64,000 nucleotides of DNA from JAJDIA01 sp031555735 (lineage in GTDB: Bacteria > Bacteroidota > Bacteroidia > Bacteroidales > Tannerellaceae). Below the pieces are notes generated by a model. It saw only the letters and a program-made list of their open reading frames with translations, ran no database searches and was not told the origin of the DNA. Positions 17,946 to 25,564 of this stretch are shown one piece after another. Position 1 is the stretch's first letter, and the number at the start of each line of letters is the position of its first letter. Made by a program: the position numbers and the translations under genes. The stretch is taken from contig JAVBUE010000034.1 in the NCBI GenBank assembly GCA_031555735.1, positions 1 through 64,000 of the forward strand. The letters are read 5' to 3'.

Positions 17946-18896
17946 TTACTTTTTAAATCGGTTTGACGGGACGCCGGTGACGCCCGGTTTACAATAAAAC
18001 AAACTTCCGCTCAATGGGTTCGCGGCCAGCTTCTCGGCGGAGAGTCCGGCGCGAGCCGTGGTTATATATAAGATGTCGAGCTTTTCTCCGCCGAAAGCGC
18101 AGGAGGCGACGTTGGGAGCAGGCACGTCAATCTTCGTGACCAGCTCGCCGGTACCGGGGTTGTAGCAATACACGCCCGAGCCTCCCCACTGGGCTACCCA
18201 TATATTCCCGTTGCTGTCGATCGCCATCCCGTCCGGGCCGCCTGTCCCTTTGGGGATGGATACGGCGATCCCGTCGTACATCACGTCGCCCGTTGCCGCG
18301 TCGTAGCCATAGCGGGCTACCCGGCCGGTGGGGGTATCGTTGTAATACATCGTCTGCCGGTCGGCCGTCCATACGATACCGTTGGAGATGGTGATGCCCG
18401 ATAGCCGCGGCGTCACCGTCCCTTTGCCGTCGATCGTATATAGTTCGGCCGATCCGCGCGGCGCGCCCATCGTCATCGTCCCCACCCAGAGCCGTCCCTG
18501 GGGGTCGCATTTGCCGTCGTTGAAGCGGTACTTGCGGCCGCCGTCGTCGATCTTCGCGATGGAGGTATGGCTGCCATCGCTGAGGTTGACGCGGATGATC
18601 TCATCCTGCAGGGCTACCACCACGGAGTTGGCCGTCTCGGGCACGACGGTGGTCACCATCCGGTCGAACGTCCATTTGCGGCAGTCTTTCCTGTCGGGGA
18701 GATATTCATAGAGTGTTTTCCCTTCGATGTCCACCCAGAAGAGCGACTGCCGGTCGGGATGCCAGATGGCGCCTTCGCCGGTAGTGGCTTCGGCCTTGTA
18801 GGCGAGTTGGGGAGTGATGGTTTGCGCTACGCCCGTACATAGCATACTTACCCACAGGATGCAGGCGGTGAAGGCTGCGTTGGTTCGTCTCTTCAT
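17946..18896 (-). CDS. SMP-30/gluconolactonase-like exported protein
   Basis: 316 residues from the ATG at 18896, chosen because a signal peptide follows (AAFTACILWVSMLCTGVAQ) and the -7 box lies 34 bp upstream; a longer in-frame start at 19004 would fall before the promoter. The mature part is a six-bladed propeller of the SMP-30/LRE family: GEGAIWHPDRQSLFWVDIEG, FNDGKCDPQGRLWVGTM, ISNGIVWTADRQTMYYNDT and GGPDGMAIDSNGNIWVAQWGG. These enzymes are metal-dependent lactonases; the periplasmic substrate is unknown. Cotranscription with rnr is likely. Confidence 0.9.
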   Translation of the reverse strand: MKRRTNAAFTACILWVSMLCTGVAQTITPQLAYKAEATTGEGAIWHPDRQSLFWVDIEGKTLYEYLPDRKDCRKWTFDRMVTTVVPETANSVVVALQDEIIRVNLSDGSHTSIAKIDDGGRKYRFNDGKCDPQGRLWVGTMTMGAPRGSAELYTIDGKGTVTPRLSGITISNGIVWTADRQTMYYNDTPTGRVARYGYDAATGDVMYDGIAVSIPKGTGGPDGMAIDSNGNIWVAQWGGSGVYCYNPGTGELVTKIDVPAPNVASCAFGGEKLDILYITTARAGLSAEKLAANPLSGSLFYCKPGVTGVPSNRFKK

Positions 18897-18929
18897 GGCG
18901 GGGATACGTTGATATGACAACTTCTGAAA

Positions 18930-18937
18930 CAAAGATA
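18930..18937 (-). promoter_or_regulatory. -7 box for SMP-30/rnr
   Basis: TATCTTTG on the minus strand, 34 bp before the ATG at 18896. A CCTATC element is also present here but only 13 bp upstream, not at the 21-bp spacing of the fimbrial promoters. Confidence 0.5.
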
Positions 18938-18983
18938 GGCATATCGTTCGGATAGGTGCATCAAAAAACGGATATTTTTGGAT

Positions 18984-19015
18984 CAAAAAGAGGGGATACC
19001 TCACGGGATCCCCTC
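18984..19015 (-). terminator. Rho-independent terminator after the small gene at 19065
   Basis: GAGGGGAT (18990-18997) pairs with ATCCCCTC (19008-19015). On the minus strand the stem is followed by a run of T (18985-18989). Confidence 0.7.
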
Positions 19016-19064
19016 AACATACACCCTCAATAATTATATACTTTGGCGGAAAGCGGACTTTCTG

Positions 19065-19412
19065 TCAAGCAGATAATTTCTCTAATTGTCTTTTTTTCCA
19101 TTCCGGAAAACCTTCAACTTTCTTATCCAGACAGAATTGAAGTTTGTCGTCCGCCAAACTTTTTAACGCTACTCCCGGAGAAGTGAGCGGTAGATCCATT
19201 TGGTCCATACGGAAAAAAGCTTTCAGCAGTACTACGTCGTATCCTTCTCCGATCACTTCCCTTTTCAGGATGACGGACGATACCTTTTCTGCCAGGTAAT
19301 ACGCTGAACGTTCATAAGCACACCATGCATCCCCCTCAAGATACATGTACACATTGTTGGGGTTGTCCACCTCATTCAACAATACATTTTCAATGTTTGC
19401 AATACGTTCCAT
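19065..19412 (-). CDS. Conserved small protein of unknown function (paralogue of 38139-38477)
   Basis: 115 residues, soluble, no signal peptide. It shares a clear core with the protein at 38139-38477: NxxxYLEGDxWCAYERSAYxLA near residues 18-42, EGYDVVLLKA-type in the middle, and GFPEWKK at the C-terminus. I do not recognise a named family. Both copies lie in the fimbrial region and each has its own terminator, but nothing ties them to fimbria assembly directly. No clear promoter is seen upstream. Confidence 0.7.
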   Translation of the reverse strand: MERIANIENVLLNEVDNPNNVYMYLEGDAWCAYERSAYYLAEKVSSVILKREVIGEGYDVVLLKAFFRMDQMDLPLTSPGVALKSLADDKLQFCLDKKVEGFPEWKKRQLEKLSA

Positions 19413-19488
19413 TTAACATTAAATTTAAATTAACTAACTGTCCCTACCCAAATACTGTAAAAAAAAATCTGTACACATATAATCCTCG

Positions 19489-19522
19489 AAAAGTAGCCGG
19501 CGGTTAACTGCCAGCTACTTTC
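19489..19522 (-). terminator. Terminator after the DUF3868/OmpA-like gene
   Basis: AAAGTAGC (19490-19497) pairs with GCTACTTT (19514-19521), with an inner GGC/GCC. It lies 12 bp after the stop of the OmpA-like gene; the minus-strand tail is only weakly T-rich. Confidence 0.5.
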
Positions 19523-19533
19523 TTATTTTGTCG

Positions 19534-21015
19534 TTAGTTCCCGAAAGTGTCGAACAACGCGTTGTCGTCCAGTTTCTTCTGCAATTCTTTCAGGTTGGCG
19601 TCTGCTTCCGTCACACCACCGGCCTTCGCTTGTTCCAGGTAGCGTTTGGCATCGGTGAGGTTTCCTTTGAGCAGTGCCAGGGCGCCTTTGGCATTGGCTG
19701 CCTGCGGCGTGTCGCCAGCCTTGGCGAGGTATCTTTCGGCTGCGGCATAGTCGCCTTTGCTGAGGGCGATGTTACCGGCGTTCAGGTTGGCCACCTGGTT
19801 GTCGGGGAACATGCGCACCGCCGTTTCGAATACATCATTGTAGTCCTGGCTTCCCTTCGGATAGCTGTTTGCCACGGCAAACATTTCATCCAGGCTCAGG
19901 TGTTGCGGCCGTGTCTTGATCACTTCACGCGCTTCTTCGAGGTTGAATCCGCGGACGGTGTAGTTGATCTTATAGTCGGTGCGGCGCAGCGCGGGGAAGA
20001 TGTTATCCAATACATATTTATAAGAGGTTCCCTTATCCAGTTGGCGCAGTTTGGCTTCCTTGGCATCCGGTTCGTCGCTGCTGTTGATGATCGCCAGCAC
20101 GTCGCCGCGGTTCGGGATGTTCTGGTCGGCTTCCGCTTTGGCCTTGAATCCTGCCCAGTCTTCGGGTTCGGAGTCGATGGTGAAGAAGTCGTTCTTGTAT
20201 TTATACTTGTTGGCCAGATAAGTGCGGAGTGATTTCACACGGTTGTCGGCCAGCGTGGTATTGCTCTTATACGATCCTTCGGGCGAGGCGAATCCTTTGA
20301 GGTAGATTCCGTCGGTGGTGATGTTCTTGTCGGTCACTACCAACTGGATCGAATTGTCGATCTTCGCCAGTTCGGCTTCGTTGTTGCGGAAGGTGGGGCG
20401 GATCTCATACTTGCCCACCACAAATTCCAGGTAAGCCGTTCCCACTTCGGCGCGAGCCTTGCGTGTTTCCACATCCGGCTGCACATAGGCGAATACCGGT
20501 ACGGGGGCGTAACGCTGGTCCGGACGGCGGAGGATACGGTCGGCCACCGGGATCGTGCGTCCGGCTTCATTGCCGCATCCGCAGAGGTCTTCGGTCATCA
20601 CCAGCTTGGCATTGGCCATCCACGGTTCCCAGGGGATGGTGGTCTGGTAAGCGATCGTATGTTCGGGCGCTTCGCTGGCGCGGATCACGGTATAATGGGG
20701 ATGTTCGTCTTTGAGGTTGCCGAAGTGGAGCTCGCGTTCATACACTTTCTGGCGGTTCTTGCCGTTCAGCAGGATGGAAGGCAGGGCTACCTTCTGGTTG
20801 TCGGACTCCAGCACTGGCGTCAGTTCGAGGAATTGTTTGGATTCCACATAATTGGCATCCACCTGTACGGTGGCGTCGATGTGGACCGTTTGTCCTTTCA
20901 GGCGCAGGTCGTTGCAGTGGACGTTTACCGGATCGGCTGTCTGGGCTGCGGCCGTCATCGTCCCTGCTCCCAGCAAGGCTACGGCCATATATACGATATG
21001 TAATGTCTTCTTCAT
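19534..21015 (-). CDS. DUF3868 / OmpA-like outer-membrane protein with TPR-like tail
   Basis: 493 residues. Signal peptide ends TMTAAAQ. The N-terminal part (about 25-200) is DUF3868-like beta structure. An OmpA-like peptidoglycan-associated region (about 205-370) includes KGFASPEGSYKSNTTLADNRVKSLRTYL. The C-terminus (about 385-490) has TPR-like helical repeats (VANLNAGNIALSKGDYAAAERYLAKAG). DUF3868 and DUF3575 proteins are commonly encoded next to Bacteroidales fimbrial genes. It starts 8 bp after the DUF3575 gene and shares its promoter. Confidence 0.85.
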   Translation of the reverse strand: MKKTLHIVYMAVALLGAGTMTAAAQTADPVNVHCNDLRLKGQTVHIDATVQVDANYVESKQFLELTPVLESDNQKVALPSILLNGKNRQKVYERELHFGNLKDEHPHYTVIRASEAPEHTIAYQTTIPWEPWMANAKLVMTEDLCGCGNEAGRTIPVADRILRRPDQRYAPVPVFAYVQPDVETRKARAEVGTAYLEFVVGKYEIRPTFRNNEAELAKIDNSIQLVVTDKNITTDGIYLKGFASPEGSYKSNTTLADNRVKSLRTYLANKYKYKNDFFTIDSEPEDWAGFKAKAEADQNIPNRGDVLAIINSSDEPDAKEAKLRQLDKGTSYKYVLDNIFPALRRTDYKINYTVRGFNLEEAREVIKTRPQHLSLDEMFAVANSYPKGSQDYNDVFETAVRMFPDNQVANLNAGNIALSKGDYAAAERYLAKAGDTPQAANAKGALALLKGNLTDAKRYLEQAKAGGVTEADANLKELQKKLDDNALFDTFGN

Positions 21016-21023
21016 ACTCCCGA

Positions 21024-21590
21024 TTATTTAAAAAAGTAGATGATTGAGAGAGCGGCCTTCGTCACACCGAAGTAATCCTTCACATCACTGGACTGGACCG
21101 TGCCGCAACTGGCGCACGGATACTTGTCGTAATCCAGGTGAGCCCAGCCCACGCCGATCACCGCTTCCATGCTCCAGTGGTTGCTGAGCAGCCATTGGTA
21201 GCCGTACGATACACCGGCTCCGTACAGGAAGCCCTGATACCGGTTGTTCTCCAGGTTATCGCCCAGGAATTTGATCCCGCCAACATTATAATCCGCGTAA
21301 TGTGCGTGGACGCCGAAGAAATGTCCGTTGAATTTCTCGCACAGCCAGTAGCGTGCTTCGGGTTGGATCATCCAATGTTTCAGGCGTGTTTTGGGTTCAG
21401 TGCTGCCGAATGTCCAGGGGTTGTAGTTCCCGGAAACATCCAGTGTCCATTTTTTGCTCAGCCCCAACTCCACACCCGCGTTGATGGTGGTCGTTGCGTC
21501 ATACAGCAAATTAGACTTCACCGCAAACTCCTGGCTGTAGGCGTTCGTGATGCCTGCCAGAAGAAAAAAGAGGAAAAGTACCTTTTTCAT
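21024..21590 (-). CDS. DUF3575 outer-membrane beta-barrel protein
   Basis: 188 residues from the ATG at 21590, which opens a signal peptide ending ITNAYSQ. The mature part has the DUF3575 pattern AVKSNLLYDATTTINAGVELGLSKKWTLDVSGNYNPW, truncated here to its key piece KSNLLYDATTT, then RYWLCEKFNGHFFGVHAHY and a terminal aromatic strand ending IIYFFK, as expected for a barrel. It is first in a two-gene unit with the DUF3868/OmpA-like gene, under a CCTATT-N21-TATATTTG promoter. Confidence 0.88.
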   Translation of the reverse strand: MKKVLFLFFLLAGITNAYSQEFAVKSNLLYDATTTINAGVELGLSKKWTLDVSGNYNPWTFGSTEPKTRLKHWMIQPEARYWLCEKFNGHFFGVHAHYADYNVGGIKFLGDNLENNRYQGFLYGAGVSYGYQWLLSNHWSMEAVIGVGWAHLDYDKYPCASCGTVQSSDVKDYFGVTKAALSIIYFFK

Positions 21591-21701
21591 ATGCATAAAT
21601 TTTAATTCATTATCCGCCAAAGTATATTACTATTTCATTGATTAGCGCGATTAGCGCGTAAGCTACGTTTTGCCGGTTCTATTATCTGTCTGCTTTCGAT
21701 G

Positions 21702-21736
21702 CAAATATACGATATGTGTTTAGTTGCTGCAATAGG
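21702..21736 (-). promoter_or_regulatory. Fimbrial-type promoter (CCTATT-N21-TATATTTG) for the DUF3575 unit
   Basis: Minus strand: TATATTTG at 21702-21709, followed by CAT, with CCTATT at 21731-21736 exactly 21 bp upstream. The leader to the ATG is about 105 nt and contains ATTAGCGCG twice in tandem. Confidence 0.6.
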
Positions 21737-21882
21737 CATACGTTTCAACTTTATATGGTAAAACTACCATGGATACAAATGTTTGCTGTGGTGAAACTAT
21801 CAACGATATGCCCGCCTTCCGTATGAGAGTAATACCGATGAGGTATAAAAAAGAGCTCGTTGCGCATAAAAGGCAGGGGTGC

Positions 21883-21945
21883 AGGCGGCCTCCCGCAGAG
21901 GGGACTGTCGGCTTGCCGTAAAACGGTAGGCCGGGGAGACCGCCT
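21883..21945. other. Strong structured element (nested hairpin) in a 1-kb gene-poor gap
   Basis: AGGCGG (21883-21888) pairs with CCGCCT (21940-21945) and CTCCC (21890-21894) with GGGAG (21934-21938). Inside are CCGT/ACGG and CGGC/GCCG pairings. It lies downstream of the 46-residue frame at 22000-22140 on the minus strand; a short T run follows on the plus strand. Could be a terminator or a structured RNA domain. Confidence 0.4.
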
Positions 21946-21999
21946 TTTCCCTGGTTGATACCCGTGAAGGATATCGATGGAACAGTATGGATATGTATA

Positions 22000-22140
22000 T
22001 TATTTGTCATTTTTTTTACAAGGGCATAAATTGCGTAAGCGGAATAAAACCCCTTTTTCCGTGGAGGGCTTCTTTTTATCTTCCTCCATCATCTTATTTA
22101 CAAAATAATTTTTCAGATTGTCTCTGCTCTGCTGTGTCAT
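22000..22140 (-). CDS. Possible 46-residue small protein
   Basis: Short minus-strand frame, MTQQSRDNLKNYFVN at its start and CPCKKNDK at its end, very rich in Lys, Asn and Glu, with no signal or membrane helix. Support comes from a fimbrial-type promoter (CCTATA-N21-TACCTTTG) whose expected start site lies about 24 nt before the ATG. I know no homologue. It could equally be the spacer of a non-coding transcript. Confidence 0.4.
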   Translation of the reverse strand: MTQQSRDNLKNYFVNKMMEEDKKKPSTEKGVLFRLRNLCPCKKNDK

Positions 22141-22169
22141 CTCAATACGTTTTACAAATCTTGATGATG

Positions 22170-22204
22170 CAAAGGTATGGCGACTGCCGGATGCGTGGTA
22201 TAGG
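22170..22204 (-). promoter_or_regulatory. Fimbrial-type promoter (CCTATA-N21-TACCTTTG) before the 46-residue frame
   Basis: Minus strand: TACCTTTG at 22170-22177 followed by CATCAT, with CCTATA at 22199-22204 exactly 21 bp upstream. Confidence 0.5.
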
Positions 22205-22305
22205 CGAAATAATCATTTATGGCAGGGGATCATATCATACCGTCATTATGACACAAAACTACTTGTTAATGAGAAGAATAACGTTGTTTCCGTTTAAATT
22301 TACGC

Positions 22306-22401
22306 ATAAAAAATCCCCCGCAATCAGTTCGTATAACGACGAAAACGATTGCGAGGGATATAGAGTAAGTCTGTTCTTTGTTTGTCTCACGAATTATATC
22401 A
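22306..22401 (-). ncRNA. Candidate small RNA, about 95 nt
   Basis: A fimbrial-type promoter (22407-22441) drives minus-strand transcription from near 22401. About 40 nt later a hairpin begins: GATTGCGAGGGAT (22347-22359) pairs with ATCCCCCGCAATC (22313-22325) with one mismatch and a 21-nt loop, followed by a run of T (22306-22312). No open frame of useful size lies between. Promoter plus terminator with nothing coding between them suggests a small RNA; no expression evidence. Confidence 0.4.
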
Positions 22402-22406
22402 TGATG

Positions 22407-22441
22407 CAAAGATACAGCCCTTTCTTAACCCGGTGAATAGG
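22407..22441 (-). promoter_or_regulatory. Fimbrial-type promoter (CCTATT-N21-TATCTTTG) before the candidate small RNA
   Basis: Minus strand: TATCTTTG at 22407-22414 followed by CATCAT, with CCTATT at 22436-22441 exactly 21 bp upstream. Confidence 0.55.
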
Positions 22442-22528
22442 TATATTACTCATCTTTTAGCGGTAATTCTACCAATCTCAAAAAGTTGAAATGAATACCC
22501 ATACCAGCCGATAGGAACAGCGTGCTAC

Positions 22529-22562
22529 AAAAAAACTCCCGCCCGGAAGCCGGGCAGGAGTT
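22529..22562 (-). terminator. Rho-independent terminator of the 27184-22606 fimbrial unit
   Basis: A 13-bp stem with one mismatch (22534-22546 with 22550-22562) and a 3-nt loop is followed on the minus strand by a run of seven or more T. Its stem closely resembles that of the terminator at 32264-32296. Confidence 0.9.
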
Positions 22563-22605
22563 GTACGAAAAGATGCAGTGTTCCCTCAACTTTTCATGTA
22601 TGCTT

Positions 22606-25545
22606 TTATTCGATGTCGCGGACGCAACGGATGTTGCAGGCAAAGTTATATGCCCAGACGATGCCGTTGTCGTTGAACGGCAGTTGCAGTTCGGTTGCAT
22701 TATAGATGTATCCGTAGCGGGAGGCGGCAGGAATATTAATCCCTGTTCCCCCCGGTCCTTCTTCCCGTCGTGCGCTGCGGGTCCAGTTGTTGAAGTCCCA
22801 CAGGGAGGAGAAGGTTTGCGTGAACAGCAGCTCTCCGCCGAGGTTCCCCAGCGTGGTGAAGAGGATGAGTTCGCGTTGGTTCGGCACGCGCCAGCCCGTC
22901 TGGCCATCCACATTGTATTTGTTACACGGATTGTTCAGCCCTTTGCCATCGTGGATGTATTTCAACAGATTGAGATATACGCCCCCATTAGGCAATTCAT
23001 TCGCTTTGATACTTGTTGTTTTCACTTCCAGTTTAGCGGGCAGGCGGTTCCAGGAGCTGTATTCGTTGTGCGACGGCAGGGTAGTCCCCGACGTCAGCGG
23101 ATTGCGCAGCGACGATTCGGTGAGGTAGCCGTTGATCGCGTATGTTTTACTGCTGCTCCCTTCGCTTACCTGCGCCACTTCCACCTTGTGTCCGCTACCG
23201 ATATTCCGTGCGCAGCGGAGGTGGTTCCGTGCATGATTGGCGTAGTCGCCGCGCCGTACCCCGAACGCTTCGTCGGCAAAGAAACGGTGGCCGCCCGACG
23301 AGAGCATGGTGAACATCTCCCGCACCAGATTGGGGTTGGTATTGATGCTGTTACGCAAGCGGAATTCAGCCGGATACAGTGTTGCCTCTTCCGGCACGGC
23401 ATTGGTGCCGATCCAGAAATGCTGATACTGGTCGATCGCCGGGAGATACCATTTGATCTCCTCGTCGGTGATCCGGCCGTCGCCATTCTCATCCCGGTTG
23501 CGGCTCATACAGGCGGCATAGGCGGCGGCATAGTTGGTTCCGCCGGTTTCCGTGAGCCCTGTTTCGGCAACACGGTTGGTTTCCAGTTCCTTCCATCCTG
23601 TTGTTGAACGGACATAGCCGGCTATTTCCGTTTTCATATTTGTAAGGCCATCCGACGGGCTTATGCCGAATGCATTGAAACGGCTGTCGTCCCGTTTATA
23701 GCTGATCCCCGTGTTTAACGCCTTATCGCGCAACGAAGTGGATGGGTTGAAATAGGCTGGTTCTTCACTTTCATTCACCCATTCCATCCCCCACGACTGC
23801 CCGCCGCTCACCAGGGAACTGGACATATCGAAGAAAGCCACGATCGGTTTTTGGCGGATGATATACCGTGCCGACGAGACCGAGCTGCTGCCGTTCGCGT
23901 TTTCGGTGCGCAGGGCGATGGCCATCGTACGCGTCTTGGCGCTTCCGGTGGTGGACTGGTAGTTGATATAATCAGCCAATGCCATACCCTCGTAATAATT
24001 CTCCCGGATATAGGCATAGACCGATATCCCCGTTTCCTTGCACTCGCCCGCCAGCTTGTCGGCCAGTTCGCGGACGGTCAGGATGCCTTCGCTACGCACA
24101 GGGTCGGTAAAGGTAAAATCGGGACCCAGTCCCTGTTCCCACAGCGCTTCCGCCTGGCTTTTCTCCACGAAATACACCCAGTTGATGTCGGCGTTTAGAT
24201 CGTTGATATTCATTTCCGCCCAACCGGTAGCCGCTGTTTTCACGGAACAAACCACTTCACCGCCCTGGGTAAGGTCTTCGCCGGGATTGAACACGAGCAG
24301 CCGTTTGCTGAAGTGTGCATCCACATCGATCGGTTCGCCGTCGGTAAACACCACGTCGCCATCGGCACGCGGGCTGCCGTTTTCGGTCGTTGCTTCCACG
24401 ATGATATCGTTCACACCCGCTACGCGTACATTATATATATACTTATGGTTGCGATACACGCTCAGGTCGTTGGCGCCGCCATACTGGTCGATATAGCCGA
24501 GGTGGATATAGTAGGTAACGTCGGCGGTTGCGGTCTGCGTCTCTGTTTTTTCCGGGAAGAAGGGATTCAGTTCCTTCCCTCTGTATTTCCCTTTGAGGAT
24601 GATGTAGGTACCCGCATGGCTGGTGCTGCGGAGCGCTTCGCGCGATTCTTCGTTGAGGCCCGTCCCATCCGCCTGGCGGTTTTCGAGCATGAAGAACTGG
24701 AAGGTATTGCCGTTGATCTTCCCGTCGAAGCTGTTCGCCTCCGGTGTGAACACCGCTGTGGTAGGTTGCGTCCCCGCATAGAGCGATACGGCGGAAGGCA
24801 GGTTGCATACGCTGTACGATTGCGGCTCGAAGGTTACTTCTTTCCCATTCACGGTATAGGTGCCCGTCTGGATTTGGAAGGTCACGGACGCTACCGTGCG
24901 GGTGAGCCATACCTTCGCGTTTGCGTCCGGTGCGGAGCCGTTGGCGCGGGCGATGGTGCCGTCTTCCCGGAAGAGGCATACTTCGCTGTTGTCGGCTGTT
25001 TCGGCGTATGTATCCGTCACCTGGGGCATGGCGGAGCCGTAGCGTCCGCTCATCAGCAGTTCGGTGGGCGACCAGTCGGTACGTTCGGCCACCATCGCCG
25101 CTCCCTGTGTGAGCCATTCGGCCAGTGTCTCATGGCCTTGGCTCCACCAGGCGTCTATCTGTTGGCGGAGACTGATACCTGCCGCCGCCGAGTTGAAGTT
25201 GCTCGCCCCCGTATTGGCTACGGCATAGATGATCTTTTTCCCGGTGGTGGTGCTGATCCGTACCCGTTTGGCGGAGGTATCCAGCGTGCCGTCGGCCACG
25301 GAGAAGAAATAGTTGCCTTCGTGCATGCCCTGCTCGTCGAACAGCAAGACATACAGGTCGCGCACGGTATCGTCGCCGTCGGCTTTCGTATAGGTCACGG
25401 GCATGCCCGATCCATAGGGCAGATATACGGTTACCGGCAGCCCTTCCGTCACTTTCCCTCCGGCGGGGTCTGTCGTATCTTCGGTTGTGCACGAAGCGAG
25501 GAGAAGGAAGGCCAGTATGATCTGATAAATAGATGAACGTTTCAT
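22606..25545 (-). CDS. Large fimbrial tip-like lipoprotein (DUF4906-type)
   Basis: 979 residues. The lipoprotein signal ends LLLASC, and a processing-like site YTKA lies at residues 52-55. The N-terminal half resembles the Mfa/FimA-type two-domain fold (VRDLYVLLFDEQG, KKIIYAVANTG). The middle resembles DUF4906 of Bacteroidales minor fimbrial proteins. A DENGDGRITDEE loop reads as a calcium-binding EF-hand, followed by IKWYLPAIDQY. The C-terminal region ends TGWRVPNQREL and FACNIRCVRDIE, a lectin-like or DUF1566-like module. Likely the tip adhesin of the pilus whose subunit gene is 19 bp upstream. Confidence 0.8.
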   Translation of the reverse strand: MKRSSIYQIILAFLLLASCTTEDTTDPAGGKVTEGLPVTVYLPYGSGMPVTYTKADGDDTVRDLYVLLFDEQGMHEGNYFFSVADGTLDTSAKRVRISTTTGKKIIYAVANTGASNFNSAAAGISLRQQIDAWWSQGHETLAEWLTQGAAMVAERTDWSPTELLMSGRYGSAMPQVTDTYAETADNSEVCLFREDGTIARANGSAPDANAKVWLTRTVASVTFQIQTGTYTVNGKEVTFEPQSYSVCNLPSAVSLYAGTQPTTAVFTPEANSFDGKINGNTFQFFMLENRQADGTGLNEESREALRSTSHAGTYIILKGKYRGKELNPFFPEKTETQTATADVTYYIHLGYIDQYGGANDLSVYRNHKYIYNVRVAGVNDIIVEATTENGSPRADGDVVFTDGEPIDVDAHFSKRLLVFNPGEDLTQGGEVVCSVKTAATGWAEMNINDLNADINWVYFVEKSQAEALWEQGLGPDFTFTDPVRSEGILTVRELADKLAGECKETGISVYAYIRENYYEGMALADYINYQSTTGSAKTRTMAIALRTENANGSSSVSSARYIIRQKPIVAFFDMSSSLVSGGQSWGMEWVNESEEPAYFNPSTSLRDKALNTGISYKRDDSRFNAFGISPSDGLTNMKTEIAGYVRSTTGWKELETNRVAETGLTETGGTNYAAAYAACMSRNRDENGDGRITDEEIKWYLPAIDQYQHFWIGTNAVPEEATLYPAEFRLRNSINTNPNLVREMFTMLSSGGHRFFADEAFGVRRGDYANHARNHLRCARNIGSGHKVEVAQVSEGSSSKTYAINGYLTESSLRNPLTSGTTLPSHNEYSSWNRLPAKLEVKTTSIKANELPNGGVYLNLLKYIHDGKGLNNPCNKYNVDGQTGWRVPNQRELILFTTLGNLGGELLFTQTFSSLWDFNNWTRSARREEGPGGTGINIPAASRYGYIYNATELQLPFNDNGIVWAYNFACNIRCVRDIE

Positions 25546-25564
25546 ATAGGATGTCTGAAGTTTG

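Noticed and set aside
18930..18956. SMP-30 promoter as another member of the CCTATN-N21 class
   Set aside because: CCTATC is present but only 13 bp from the -7 box, so it does not fit the fixed 21-bp spacing.
21720..22010. 96-codon minus-strand frame in the 1-kb gap
   Set aside because: It crosses the GC-rich nested hairpin, has no promoter of its own and no recognisable family features.
21987..22436. 149-codon plus-strand frame
   Set aside because: It runs antisense across two -7 boxes and a terminator and has irregular composition.
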